Below are positions 14,892 to 23,010 of a stretch of DNA of 64,000 nucleotides, one piece after another. This DNA is from JAGVPT01 sp049578505. Lineage in GTDB: Bacteria; Bacteroidota; Ignavibacteria; UBA10030; UBA8401. The translations under genes were made by a program, and so were the position numbers. The stretch covers positions 1 through 64,000 of the forward strand of contig JBAUMC010000039.1 in assembly GCA_049578505.1 (NCBI GenBank), given 5' to 3'. The notes beneath the pieces are model-generated. The model was not told where the DNA came from. It was given only the letters and a program-made list of their open reading frames with translations, and did no database searches. Positions within the stretch are counted from its first letter, which is position 1. The number at the start of each line of letters is the position of its first letter.

Positions 14892-17048
14892 ATGTTGGAA
14901 AAGAAAAATTCTGTTTGTTGCATACTCATTCAGTTCTTCATTGCAGTAACAGTTTCATCCCCGCTCATTTCACAAACGAAAGAAGATTGCCTTACCTGCC
15001 ATTCCGACAGCACTTTAACAACTGAGCGGAACGGGAAAACAATTTCGTTGTACGTGAATGACCAAGTACTTTCGCACTCTGCGCATAAAACATTTGTCTG
15101 TGTAGCATGCCACACGGGTTTTGATCCGAACAATGTTCCACACAAAGAAAAGATTACGCCCGTTCAATGCCAGACGTGTCACAAAAATGTTGAAGTGAAA
15201 CATCCCTTTCATAATACCCTACTTTCGAAGGGGGGCGCGGACGTGAGCAGGATGTGCAAGGAGTGTCACGGCAGGCACGATGTTCAATCCCCCAAAGTCC
15301 CCGGCACAAAATTCAATTCATCCAACGTTATTCAAAGCTGTGGTGAATGTCACAGCGAGGAGAAGGAGAAATATCTGGCGTCTGCTCATGGGAAGGCGTT
15401 ATTTTCGGGTAAGTTGAATGCGCCGACATGTGTCGCGTGCCACTCAAAAAAAATCACCGGTATAAAGGCCGGCGCCGATTCTGCACAGTTAAAAATCGCG
15501 CAAGAGGAGGTTTGTATTGCATGCCATGTAAAAAACAAGCAGACGCCCGAAACAGCTCCGTCGGCGGAATTCGTGATGTCGTACGAGCAGAGCGTTCACG
15601 GTATGGCGCTCAAGAGCGGCAACGGGAAAGCAGCGAATTGCGTTGATTGTCACGGCAGCCACGAAATGAAGAAAGGGAGCGATCCCACATCTAGGGTAAA
15701 TAGGCTCAACATCCCGAGCACATGTGCAAAATGCCACGCCTCCATCGCCGAAGAATATAAGGGGAGTATCCACGGCTCGGCGTTTCTGGCGGGCAACAAA
15801 GATGTGCCAGTGTGTACCAACTGCCACGGGGAACATAAAATTCTAGCTCCGAAAGACCCTAACTCGCCGGTCTCAAAACTCCACGTTTCCGCTCAAGTCT
15901 GTTCGCCCTGCCATAACTCGGTGCGGCTCAACGAAAAATACGGTCTTGCAGCCGAACGCGAGAAGAGTTTCGACGACAGCTATCATGGCCTTGCAACAAA
16001 AGCAGGGAACGTTGAAGTAGCAAATTGTGCGAGCTGCCACGGCGTCCACGATATCTTGCCGTCAAGCGATCCGAAGTCGAGAGTGAATAAAGCAAATCTC
16101 GCCGTCACATGCGGAAAGTGTCATCCCGGTGCGAACGAGAATTTTACAAAAGACCCGGTTCACCTTATCGTTACTGCAAATGACAAGGACTTACTCTATT
16201 ACATCACATCGGGATACATCCTTCTCATCCTTCTTACGGTAGGCGGAATGTTTCTGCACAACGCTTTGGATTTCGTGAAGAAATCGAAACGGAAACTGCG
16301 CGTGAGGCGCGGAACGATCTACGAGGAAGAACTCGGTCACTCATTATATGTCAGGATGACGTTGAGCGAACGGCTGCAGCACGGCACGTTGATCGTCAGC
16401 TTCGTAACGCTTGTCATCACCGGCTTTATGCTGAAATTTCCCGATGCGTGGTGGGTGGCGCCGATTCGGTCGATCAGTCCGGCGGTGTTCGAAATTAGGA
16501 GCTTGCTGCATCGAAGCGCAGGAGTTTTGCTCATAGTGGCCGGCCTGTATCATATCTATTATCTGCTCTTTGTACCGAGAGGAAAACAACTTCTGCGCGA
16601 CATGATTCCGAAATTGCAAGATGTTCATGACGCAATAGCTGTCGCGAAGTACAATCTCGGGATAAGCAAAGCGAGACCTCAGTTTGACCGGTTTAGTTAT
16701 GTTGAGAAGAGCGAGTACTGGGCGTTGGTGTGGGGAACGATCGTTATGGGCGCAACAGGATTGATTCTTTGGTTCGATAACAGATTTCTTGGACTTATCG
16801 GAAAGCTATGGTGGGATGTCGCAGGTACGGTGCATTACTACGAAGCATGGCTCGCAACCCTCTCTATTATTATTTGGCATTTTTATTTTGTCATCTTCAA
16901 TCCCGACATCTATCCGATTAATCTTGCATTCCTCAAAGGGACTATCACGGAAGAAGAAATGCACGACGAACACCCCCTTGAGCTTCGCCGCATTAAAGCC
17001 GAGGAAATGAAACGGATCGAGGAAGAGGAGAAGAAAAATGAAAAGTGA
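14892..17048 (+). CDS. 13-heme cytochrome c fused to a cytochrome b561-like membrane domain
   Basis: 718 aa from ATG 14892; the frame is open from a TTG at 14856, but that would put residues before the signal peptide. After the signal peptide there are 13 CxxCH heme-c motifs (the first CLTCH, the last CGKCH) up to about residue 420, with the distal CHGxH repeats of the doubled-CxxCH type. The C-terminal 280 residues hold several membrane helices with histidines spaced as in b-type cytochromes (RLQHGTLIV, LLHRSAG, WHFYFVIFNPD). It probably oxidises menaquinol and passes electrons to periplasmic cytochromes, or works in reverse. A sigma54 promoter precedes it. Confidence 0.93.
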   Translation: MLEKKNSVCCILIQFFIAVTVSSPLISQTKEDCLTCHSDSTLTTERNGKTISLYVNDQVLSHSAHKTFVCVACHTGFDPNNVPHKEKITPVQCQTCHKNVEVKHPFHNTLLSKGGADVSRMCKECHGRHDVQSPKVPGTKFNSSNVIQSCGECHSEEKEKYLASAHGKALFSGKLNAPTCVACHSKKITGIKAGADSAQLKIAQEEVCIACHVKNKQTPETAPSAEFVMSYEQSVHGMALKSGNGKAANCVDCHGSHEMKKGSDPTSRVNRLNIPSTCAKCHASIAEEYKGSIHGSAFLAGNKDVPVCTNCHGEHKILAPKDPNSPVSKLHVSAQVCSPCHNSVRLNEKYGLAAEREKSFDDSYHGLATKAGNVEVANCASCHGVHDILPSSDPKSRVNKANLAVTCGKCHPGANENFTKDPVHLIVTANDKDLLYYITSGYILLILLTVGGMFLHNALDFVKKSKRKLRVRRGTIYEEELGHSLYVRMTLSERLQHGTLIVSFVTLVITGFMLKFPDAWWVAPIRSISPAVFEIRSLLHRSAGVLLIVAGLYHIYYLLFVPRGKQLLRDMIPKLQDVHDAIAVAKYNLGISKARPQFDRFSYVEKSEYWALVWGTIVMGATGLILWFDNRFLGLIGKLWWDVAGTVHYYEAWLATLSIIIWHFYFVIFNPDIYPINLAFLKGTITEEEMHDEHPLELRRIKAEEMKRIEEEEKKNEK

Positions 17049-17102
17049 AAAGTTAAAAGTGAGCGCTGATCTTTGGTCGTAACACCCGCTACCTTCTGAC
17101 CA

Positions 17103-17137
17103 AGGACATAGGACTCAGGACACAGGACTCAGGACTA
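17103..17137. repeat. Five tandem 7-bp units (AGGACNN)
   Basis: AGGACAT, AGGACTC, AGGACAC, AGGACTC and AGGACTA follow each other without gaps between the multiheme/b561 gene and the NapC-like gene. The surrounding 150 bases are low in complexity. Confidence 0.75.
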
Positions 17138-17189
17138 TGAACTAAAGGCCAAAGACCACGAACCTAGCACCACGAACCATTTTCCACAG

Positions 17190-17218
17190 TTGCTTCTCTT
17201 TTTCTATAACAGTATTAT
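17190..17218 (+). promoter_or_regulatory. Sigma70-type promoter
   Basis: TTGCTT (17190-17195), 17 bases, TATTAT (17213-17218), ten bases before the ATG at 17228. The short leader makes it a moderate call. Confidence 0.45.
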
Positions 17219-17227
17219 CCAGCAATC

Positions 17228-18715
17228 ATGAAGAGGCTCGTACCGAAATCGTTTTTTAATCCGACAAGTTTTGCAGGCGCCGCACTTGCCATTATCAGCT
17301 TTGGGCTGATTTTATTCCTCCTCCTTCTTGAAGCATTTGCTGTACATCAAAGTCCCTACATGGGGATCATTGCGTTCGTGATTCTTCCCGGATTTCTTCT
17401 CACCGGCCTTGTGATAGCTGTTGTCGGAATGGTGTTCGAACGTAAACGCGTGCATGTTTCGGAAAATCGGTTTCCCCGTATTGACCTCAACAATCCGCAT
17501 CATCGGTCAATGTTCGCCTTCTTCTCGGGACTCGTCATCATCTTACTTTTGTTCTCCGCGTTTGGAAGTTACCAAGCGTACGAATATACCGAATCGGTGC
17601 AATTCTGCGGTGAAGTGTGCCACAGTGTGATGAAGCCGGAGTATACAGCATATCTTTATTCGCCCCACGCGAGGGTATCGTGTGCCGAGTGTCATGTCGG
17701 ATCAGGAGCTGATTGGTACGTGAAGTCGAAACTATCCGGCGCATATCAGGTGTATTCAGTTTTATTTCACAAGTACTCGCAGCCCATCGAGACACCAGTG
17801 AGGAATCTTCGTCCGGCGCAGGAGACGTGTGAGCATTGCCATTGGCCAAAACAATTCTATTCGGAGAAACAGGTTGTGAAGCACTATTTCCTTTCCGATG
17901 AGAAAAATACCGAGTGGTGGATCTCACTTCTGATGAAAATCGGCGGGGGGAACAGTGAATCTGGTCCAACATCAGGTATCCATTGGCACATGAACATCAG
18001 CAATAAGATTACCTATGTGGCGACCGATTCACAGAGGCAGGTTATTCCATGGGTCCAATCAAAAAGGCCGGACGGCACGGTCGTAACGTATACCTCGACT
18101 GACGGCGGGTTGAGCGAGGAGCAGCTTAAAAATGGCGAAAAACGGAGGATGGACTGCATCGATTGCCATAACCGACCAACCCACATTTATCGGCCGTCTA
18201 ACGAATCAGTGAACGAGGCGATGTCGCTTGGCTGGATCAATCCTCGGATTCCATCAATCAAAGCCACAGCCGTGGAAGCGTTAGAAAGGTCGTACGCAAC
18301 GCAAGAAGGGGCAATGGATAGCATTGGCATCTTTATACGCGAACAGTACACAGGACGGTATCCGAATGTTTCCAGCTCGATGAAGGTTGATCTTGACACT
18401 GCGATTGAATGCATCAAACGCATATACAGCAGAAATTTCTTTCCTGAAATGCGCGTGTCGTGGAAACACTACCCTAATAATATCGGACACCTTTACTCGG
18501 CCGGCTGTTTCCGGTGCCACGACGGAAAACATGTGGGAGATAACGGCAAGGTTCTTTCAAGAGATTGTAATACGTGTCATGTGATTCTCGCGCAGAAGCT
18601 CGATCATGACATCCTTAGAGTCTCGCTGAACGGAGTCGAGTACCGTCACCCTGTTGATATCGGCGATGCGTGGAAACAAATGAATTGCAGCGATTGCCAT
18701 AGCGGCGGATCATAA
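17228..18715 (+). CDS. Seven-heme NapC/NirT-type inner-membrane cytochrome (ImcH-like)
   Basis: 495 aa. Two to three N-terminal membrane segments (to about residue 115) are followed by heme motifs: CGEVCH with three residues between the cysteines, then CAECH, CEHCH, CIDCH, CFRCH, CNTCH and CSDCH. A NapC/NirT anchor with seven hemes and about 500 residues recalls Geobacter ImcH, a quinol dehydrogenase for high-potential extracellular acceptors. The likely role is quinol oxidation and electron transfer to the periplasmic cytochromes encoded nearby. It is followed by Rieske and cytochrome b genes. The ImcH link rests on architecture only. Confidence 0.88.
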   Translation: MKRLVPKSFFNPTSFAGAALAIISFGLILFLLLLEAFAVHQSPYMGIIAFVILPGFLLTGLVIAVVGMVFERKRVHVSENRFPRIDLNNPHHRSMFAFFSGLVIILLLFSAFGSYQAYEYTESVQFCGEVCHSVMKPEYTAYLYSPHARVSCAECHVGSGADWYVKSKLSGAYQVYSVLFHKYSQPIETPVRNLRPAQETCEHCHWPKQFYSEKQVVKHYFLSDEKNTEWWISLLMKIGGGNSESGPTSGIHWHMNISNKITYVATDSQRQVIPWVQSKRPDGTVVTYTSTDGGLSEEQLKNGEKRRMDCIDCHNRPTHIYRPSNESVNEAMSLGWINPRIPSIKATAVEALERSYATQEGAMDSIGIFIREQYTGRYPNVSSSMKVDLDTAIECIKRIYSRNFFPEMRVSWKHYPNNIGHLYSAGCFRCHDGKHVGDNGKVLSRDCNTCHVILAQKLDHDILRVSLNGVEYRHPVDIGDAWKQMNCSDCHSGGS

Positions 18716-18817
18716 GCGCTTGACACTCCTAAACATGATCGCGATGTTTTGTTGCGCTGCGGCATCTGAAAAATGAAGGCGAATTTTTCCGATAATTTTT
18801 ATTACCTTGCGTGAATT

Positions 18818-19273
18818 ATGATCGAGCATCCCCCGATTCAACCTCAGCAATCGAAGAGAGATTTCCTCAAATACATTCTTGGCGGAAGTCTGTTCGTGTG
18901 GGTTGGTACCGTCTTGTATCCGGTTCTCTCATACCTCAAGCCTCCGAGTCAGGCTGAAGCGGAGGTCAGCAGCGTGAAAGTCGGCAAACTTTCTGACATC
19001 GAAAAAGACAGCGGGACGATCGTGAAGTTCGGCAGCAAACCCGTGATTCTTCTTCGGCTTGCGAGCGGCGAGCTCCGCGCGTTTTCAGCGACGTGCACAC
19101 ACCTCGAATGTACCGTACAATACCGAAAAGATTTCGGGCTCATCTGGTGTGCATGCCACAACGGAAAGTACGACGTGAACGGTAGAAATGTTTCAGGTCC
19201 GCCCCCGCGCCCGTTGGATGAGTACAAGGTCAACATTCAAGGAGAGGAGGTTTTCATCTCCAAAAAATCATGA
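18818..19273 (+). CDS. Rieske 2Fe-2S protein of a cytochrome bc-type complex
   Basis: 151 aa. An N-terminal twin-basic segment and one membrane helix (KRDFLKYILGGSLFVWVGTV) anchor a periplasmic Rieske domain. The cluster ligands are in CTHLECTV and CACHNGKYD, followed by GPPPRPLDEY, the proline loop. It moves electrons from menaquinol at cytochrome b to a cytochrome c. The stop overlaps the cytochrome b start (ATGA at 19270), so both are made from one transcript. No cytochrome c1 gene follows; the next gene is an 11-heme cytochrome that may take that place. Confidence 0.95.
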   Translation: MIEHPPIQPQQSKRDFLKYILGGSLFVWVGTVLYPVLSYLKPPSQAEAEVSSVKVGKLSDIEKDSGTIVKFGSKPVILLRLASGELRAFSATCTHLECTVQYRKDFGLIWCACHNGKYDVNGRNVSGPPPRPLDEYKVNIQGEEVFISKKS

Positions 19274-20349
19274 ATCAAACATTGAAGAAATTCTATGACT
19301 GGTTGAATGAACGCCTAGAGCTGGATGACCTGATAAAATTCATGGGGAAGAAATACGTCCCGGTTCACCGTCATTCTGTGTGGTACTACTTTGGCGGCGT
19401 CTCTCTCTTTTTATTTATCATTCAGGTTGTCACCGGGATTCTTTTATTGATGTACTATAAAGGGAGCGAAGAATTCGCCTTCGAGAGTATCCAGTTTATC
19501 ATGTCGAAGGTTCATTTCGGCTGGCTCATCCGGTCGATTCATAGTTGGACGGCAAACCTGTTCATCTTGACGGTCATGATTCACATGTTCAGCGTCTTTT
19601 TCGAGAAATCGTACCGCAAGCCCCGTGAGATTACCTGGTTTACCGGCATGTTGATGTTCTTCCTCGCGCTTGGCTTCGGTTTCAGCGGATACTTGTTGCC
19701 ATGGAACGAACTTGCGTACTTCGCGACGAAAGTCGGCACGGATATCGCGGGCATTGTTCCGGTGGTCGGCAAGCCTATCATGATTTTTCTTCGCGGTGGC
19801 GAAGATGTAACGGGCGCAACGCTCTCGCGGTTTTTTGGGTTCCACGTTGCGGTGTTCCCTGGGATCTTTACTGTGCTCCTCGGTATTCATCTTCTTCTGG
19901 TTCAGCGGCAGGGGATGAGCGAGCCATTAACCTCGGAAAATGAACCGGCCGCGGAACGCAAGACAATGCCATTCTTCCCAAATTTTCTCTTGCGTGATTT
20001 GCTGTTATGGCTTATTGTGCTGAACCTGCTGGCAATTCTTGCGGTCTTCTTCCCGTGGGAATTGGGGAAAAAAGCGGATGCGTTTGCGGCAGCTCCCGCG
20101 GGAATAAAACCGGAATGGTACTTCCTCTTCATGTTTCAAACGCTGAAATACATTCCGGGGAAGCTTTGGATTTTTGATGGTGAAGTGTTCGGGATTATGC
20201 TGTTCGGCGTTGCGGGATTGCTCTGGATGCTTGTCCCTGTCTGGGATAGAAAAAGTGCTCGAGGAGAAAGAAACCGGTTTATTACGTACATCGGACTGTT
20301 TATTATTTTCTATATGATAATTTTTACGATGATCGGATGGACATCATGA
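19270..20349 (+). CDS. Cytochrome b of a bc-type quinol oxidase complex
   Basis: 359 aa, fusing the cytochrome b6-like and subunit IV-like parts, with about eight membrane helices. Heme-b histidines lie in RSIHSWTANLFI and HMFSVFFEKSYR, with further ones in FFGFHVAVFPG and LLGIHLLLV. The quinol-site motif PEWY appears in GIKPEWYFLFMFQ. It forms the core of a menaquinol:cytochrome c reductase with the overlapping Rieske gene. Its own stop overlaps the start of the next multiheme gene (ATGA at 20346). Confidence 0.96.
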   Translation: MNQTLKKFYDWLNERLELDDLIKFMGKKYVPVHRHSVWYYFGGVSLFLFIIQVVTGILLLMYYKGSEEFAFESIQFIMSKVHFGWLIRSIHSWTANLFILTVMIHMFSVFFEKSYRKPREITWFTGMLMFFLALGFGFSGYLLPWNELAYFATKVGTDIAGIVPVVGKPIMIFLRGGEDVTGATLSRFFGFHVAVFPGIFTVLLGIHLLLVQRQGMSEPLTSENEPAAERKTMPFFPNFLLRDLLLWLIVLNLLAILAVFFPWELGKKADAFAAAPAGIKPEWYFLFMFQTLKYIPGKLWIFDGEVFGIMLFGVAGLLWMLVPVWDRKSARGERNRFITYIGLFIIFYMIIFTMIGWTS

Positions 20350-21800
20350 ACCTTCGCATGGTTGTGCTGGTTGCCGTATTAATGAGTGCGAAAGGTGCCG
20401 CATTTGCCGGAGATCAGTGCCTGACCTGCCATGAAGCACTCGACGACGCGCCGTCCAAGTTGTTCAAACATGACATTCATTTTAAGAAGGGTTTGTCGTG
20501 CGCAGATTGCCACGGGGGGAACTCGAAATCTGAGGATGCAGAAGTAGCGATGAACAAGAACGATGGTTATATCGGTGCGCCAAAGGGAGACGAAATTTCG
20601 AAAATGTGTGCGGGTTGCCATGCTGATCCCGAGGCCATGAGGCGGTATGGATCACAATTGCCAACCAATCAATGGGAAAACCTTCAAGCGAGCGTTCACG
20701 GAAAACTTTCAACTACCGGGAAAGAACACATTCTGCAGTGCACAACATGTCACTCCGCACACGGAATCGTTTCGGTGAAAGATCCTGCGTCACCCGTCTC
20801 CCCGTTGCATGTTGTCAAAACGTGCACACAGTGCCACGCAAACGCAGCATTCATGCGATCCTATAATCCTTCGATACCGGTAGATCAACTCGATAAATAC
20901 AGAACCAGCGTCCACGGCATCCGTAATGCAAAAGGCGATGCGCATACAGCAGAGTGCGCAAGCTGTCATGGCAGTCACAATATTCGTTCGGCAAAAGATC
21001 TAAAGTCGACGGTGTATCCTACAAATATTCCCGCGACATGTGCACACTGCCATAGCGACGCCAGGCTGATGAAGGCGTATAAAATTCCAACCGACCAATT
21101 TGAGAAATTTGCCAGAAGCGTTCACGGCATTGCCCTTTTACAGAAGAACGATGTGTCTGCTCCAGTCTGCAACAGTTGCCACGGCAATCATGGTGCCGCT
21201 CCTCCTGGTGTAGAATCTGTATCCAAAGTATGCGGAACGTGCCATGCGCTGAATGCCGATTTATTTTCTTCCAGCCCGCATAAAAAAGCATTCGATGATC
21301 GTAAACTCCCTGAATGCGAGACTTGTCATGGAAACCACGAAATTGTTGCGGCCACCGACACGCTCCTCGGCGTGGCCTCAGATGCAACATGCAGCCGATG
21401 CCATACCGAAAAGAAGAGCGTGCAAGGCTTTCTCGTTGCGAGAACGATGCGTGGATTAATTGACAGCCTTAATCTCTCCGAACAACATGCCCGGTTGCTG
21501 GTCGATGAGGCCGAACAAAAAGGGATGGAAATATCGGAGGCAAAATTCAAATTGCGAGATGCCCGGCAGGCTCGACTTCAATCGCGAACCATGGTGCATT
21601 CGTTCAATGAAGAGAAATTCCACGAGGTCGTGCAAAAGGGATTAGTGGTCACCGCAACCGTTTCGGAACAAGCCACACAGGCGATTGATGAATATTACTT
21701 CCGGCGTTACGGATTGGGGTTCGCAACTATCATCATCACCATTCTTGCTTCGTCATTGTATCTCTTTATCAAGAGGATGGAACGAAAGCAACGGAGTTAG
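20346..21800 (+). CDS. 11-heme membrane-anchored cytochrome c
   Basis: 484 aa from ATG 20346, which overlaps the cytochrome b stop. The signal peptide ends near AFAGDQ. Eleven CxxCH motifs follow (CLTCH first, CSRCH last), most in the CxxCHGxH or CxxCHS pattern, with repeated SVHG segments. A helical region (about residues 365-450) and a C-terminal membrane helix FATIIITILASSLYLFI anchor it. Coupled translation with the Rieske/cytochrome b pair suggests that it replaces cytochrome c1 as the direct electron acceptor. Confidence 0.93.
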   Translation: MNLRMVVLVAVLMSAKGAAFAGDQCLTCHEALDDAPSKLFKHDIHFKKGLSCADCHGGNSKSEDAEVAMNKNDGYIGAPKGDEISKMCAGCHADPEAMRRYGSQLPTNQWENLQASVHGKLSTTGKEHILQCTTCHSAHGIVSVKDPASPVSPLHVVKTCTQCHANAAFMRSYNPSIPVDQLDKYRTSVHGIRNAKGDAHTAECASCHGSHNIRSAKDLKSTVYPTNIPATCAHCHSDARLMKAYKIPTDQFEKFARSVHGIALLQKNDVSAPVCNSCHGNHGAAPPGVESVSKVCGTCHALNADLFSSSPHKKAFDDRKLPECETCHGNHEIVAATDTLLGVASDATCSRCHTEKKSVQGFLVARTMRGLIDSLNLSEQHARLLVDEAEQKGMEISEAKFKLRDARQARLQSRTMVHSFNEEKFHEVVQKGLVVTATVSEQATQAIDEYYFRRYGLGFATIIITILASSLYLFIKRMERKQRS

Positions 21801-22181
21801 CGGGTAAACGCATGAAAGGGATGGCGACTTGAATGTCGAGGTAATTTTGGAGGCTTTCATAGAACTCCTTCGCGCCGCACTCTTTTAATAATGAATGTCA
21901 TTGTGGATAAGAGGTAACTCTAGCTGGGCGAATACTGAAATAAGGTCCTAGAAGTTCGCAAGTGCGGCGGAAAAGGGCAAAAAAGGAGAATTATCCATGG
22001 TTACTATTCTCATCATTGCAAATTTTGTAATGCTTGTCTTCTTGGATTTGAGATTGTAATGCCGGAAATCCTCAAAAAAAAGGGGAAAATCAGCGTCGTT
22101 CTCTCGGCACATTATTTGAGTAATAAATTGTTGAGGATTTGAACGGCGAAAACCTCAAACCTAAAAGGAAAGTAACCTCAG
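21801..22181. other. Intergenic region with a possible tiny membrane peptide gene
   Basis: 381 bases between the 11-heme cytochrome and the tetraheme cytochrome. Apart from the 20-codon frame at 21997-22059 no feature is firm. GGCAC-N5-TTGA at 22106-22119 resembles a sigma54 site but lacks the -12 GC. Confidence 0.45.
21997..22059 (+). CDS. Possible 20-aa single-helix membrane peptide
   Basis: ATG 21997 is preceded at good spacing by AAAAAAGGAG, one of the best ribosome sites in the region. The product is MVTILIIANFVMLVFLDLRL, almost a pure membrane helix with a charged tail. Small single-helix subunits are common in respiratory complexes, which fits this location. The frame is so short that chance cannot be ruled out. 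Confidence 0.4.
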   Translation: MVTILIIANFVMLVFLDLRL

Positions 22182-22724
22182 ATGAAAAAGTTAGTTGAGA
22201 TATTAGTGATGATGGCGCTCGTCGCTTTCTTGGCTCTTCCTTCAGTTGCACAGCACAAATATGTTGGAGTGATTATGTGCTCTGCGTGCCACAGGACTGA
22301 AAAGGCAGGAAAGCAATACGATATTTGGAAAGGATCGGCGCATGCCAGTGCGTTTAAAACGCTCCAGTCGCCGAAGGCAGAAGAAATTGCAAAAGCAAAG
22401 GGTTTGAAAGTGAAAGCGTCTGAAGCCCCCGAATGTCTCCAGTGCCATGTGACCGGGTACGGAGTCGACAAATCGCTCACGGCTGCGTTGAAGGTGGAAG
22501 ATGGAATTCAGTGCGAAACTTGCCACGGTCCAGGTTCAGACTATAAGTCAATTCCTGTCATGAAAGATGCAGCGAAGGCCGAAGCAGCCGGTTTGATTCT
22601 TGCTAAAGACGATCCGAAGCTTTGCATACAATGTCACAATAGTAAAAGTCCATCATACAAAGAGTTTAAGTATCAAGAGGCATGGGAAAAAATTAAACAT
22701 CCCGTTCCTATCGCCGCAAAATAA
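22182..22724 (+). CDS. Tetraheme cytochrome c554-like protein
   Basis: 180 aa with a signal peptide (cleavage near VAQHK). Four motifs are present: CSACH, CLQCH, CETCH followed by GPGSDY, and CIQCH. Their spacing and the CETCHGPG motif fit the cytochrome c554/tetraheme family. It is a small periplasmic electron carrier, likely shuttling between inner-membrane cytochromes and the outer-membrane conduit encoded next. It has its own ribosome site (AAAGGAAAG) and is followed by hairpins, so it can be a separate unit. Confidence 0.92.
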   Translation: MKKLVEILVMMALVAFLALPSVAQHKYVGVIMCSACHRTEKAGKQYDIWKGSAHASAFKTLQSPKAEEIAKAKGLKVKASEAPECLQCHVTGYGVDKSLTAALKVEDGIQCETCHGPGSDYKSIPVMKDAAKAEAAGLILAKDDPKLCIQCHNSKSPSYKEFKYQEAWEKIKHPVPIAAK

Positions 22725-22731
22725 AGTGTAT

Positions 22732-22751
22732 TCGCTCCATTAGTGGAGCGA
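22732..22751 (+). terminator. Hairpin after the tetraheme cytochrome gene
   Basis: TCGCTCCA (22732-22739) and TGGAGCGA (22744-22751) form a perfect 8-bp stem with loop TTAG. There is no T-run, so termination here is weak. Confidence 0.5.
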
Positions 22752-22824
22752 TACTTCCCCCGTCGGTAACCTACATACCGGCGTTTATCCCACGAGGCTC
22801 GGCAAAGCCTCCAGACCGCAAAAC

Positions 22825-22856
22825 AATCCCGCTTCATCTTCTGATGAAGCGGGATT
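22825..22856. terminator. Strong hairpin terminator
   Basis: AATCCCGCTTCATC (22825-22838) pairs perfectly with GATGAAGCGGGATT (22843-22856) around TTCT, followed by CCTATTTTA. A 14-bp perfect stem separates the tetraheme gene from the sigma54-driven porin-cytochrome unit. Confidence 0.85.
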
Positions 22857-22958
22857 CCTATTTTATAGAAGGGGAGTGTTCTATTATTGATACTTGGAAC
22901 TAAGTTTGGTATGATTACATAAAACTGAAGAAAATGAGAGAAAATTTTCGAGGACAAA

Positions 22959-22973
22959 TGGCACACTCCTTGT
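22959..22973 (+). promoter_or_regulatory. Sigma54 (-24/-12) promoter for the porin-cytochrome unit
   Basis: TGGCAC, five bases ACTCC, TTGT. The spacing is exact; the -12 element has GT instead of GC. It lies 37 bases before the porin ATG at 23011. Confidence 0.72.
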
Positions 22974-23010
22974 CTTTATTCCTACCACACGAGTAAAAGG
23001 AATTGCCGTT

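Noticed and set aside
17103..17137. Tandem repeat as a CRISPR array
   Set aside because: Units of seven bases without spacers and no cas genes nearby.
22106..22119. Sigma54-like site GGCAC-N5-TTGA upstream of the tetraheme cytochrome
   Set aside because: The -12 dinucleotide is GA and the -24 side has CGGCAC; spacing fits but the match is not convincing alone.
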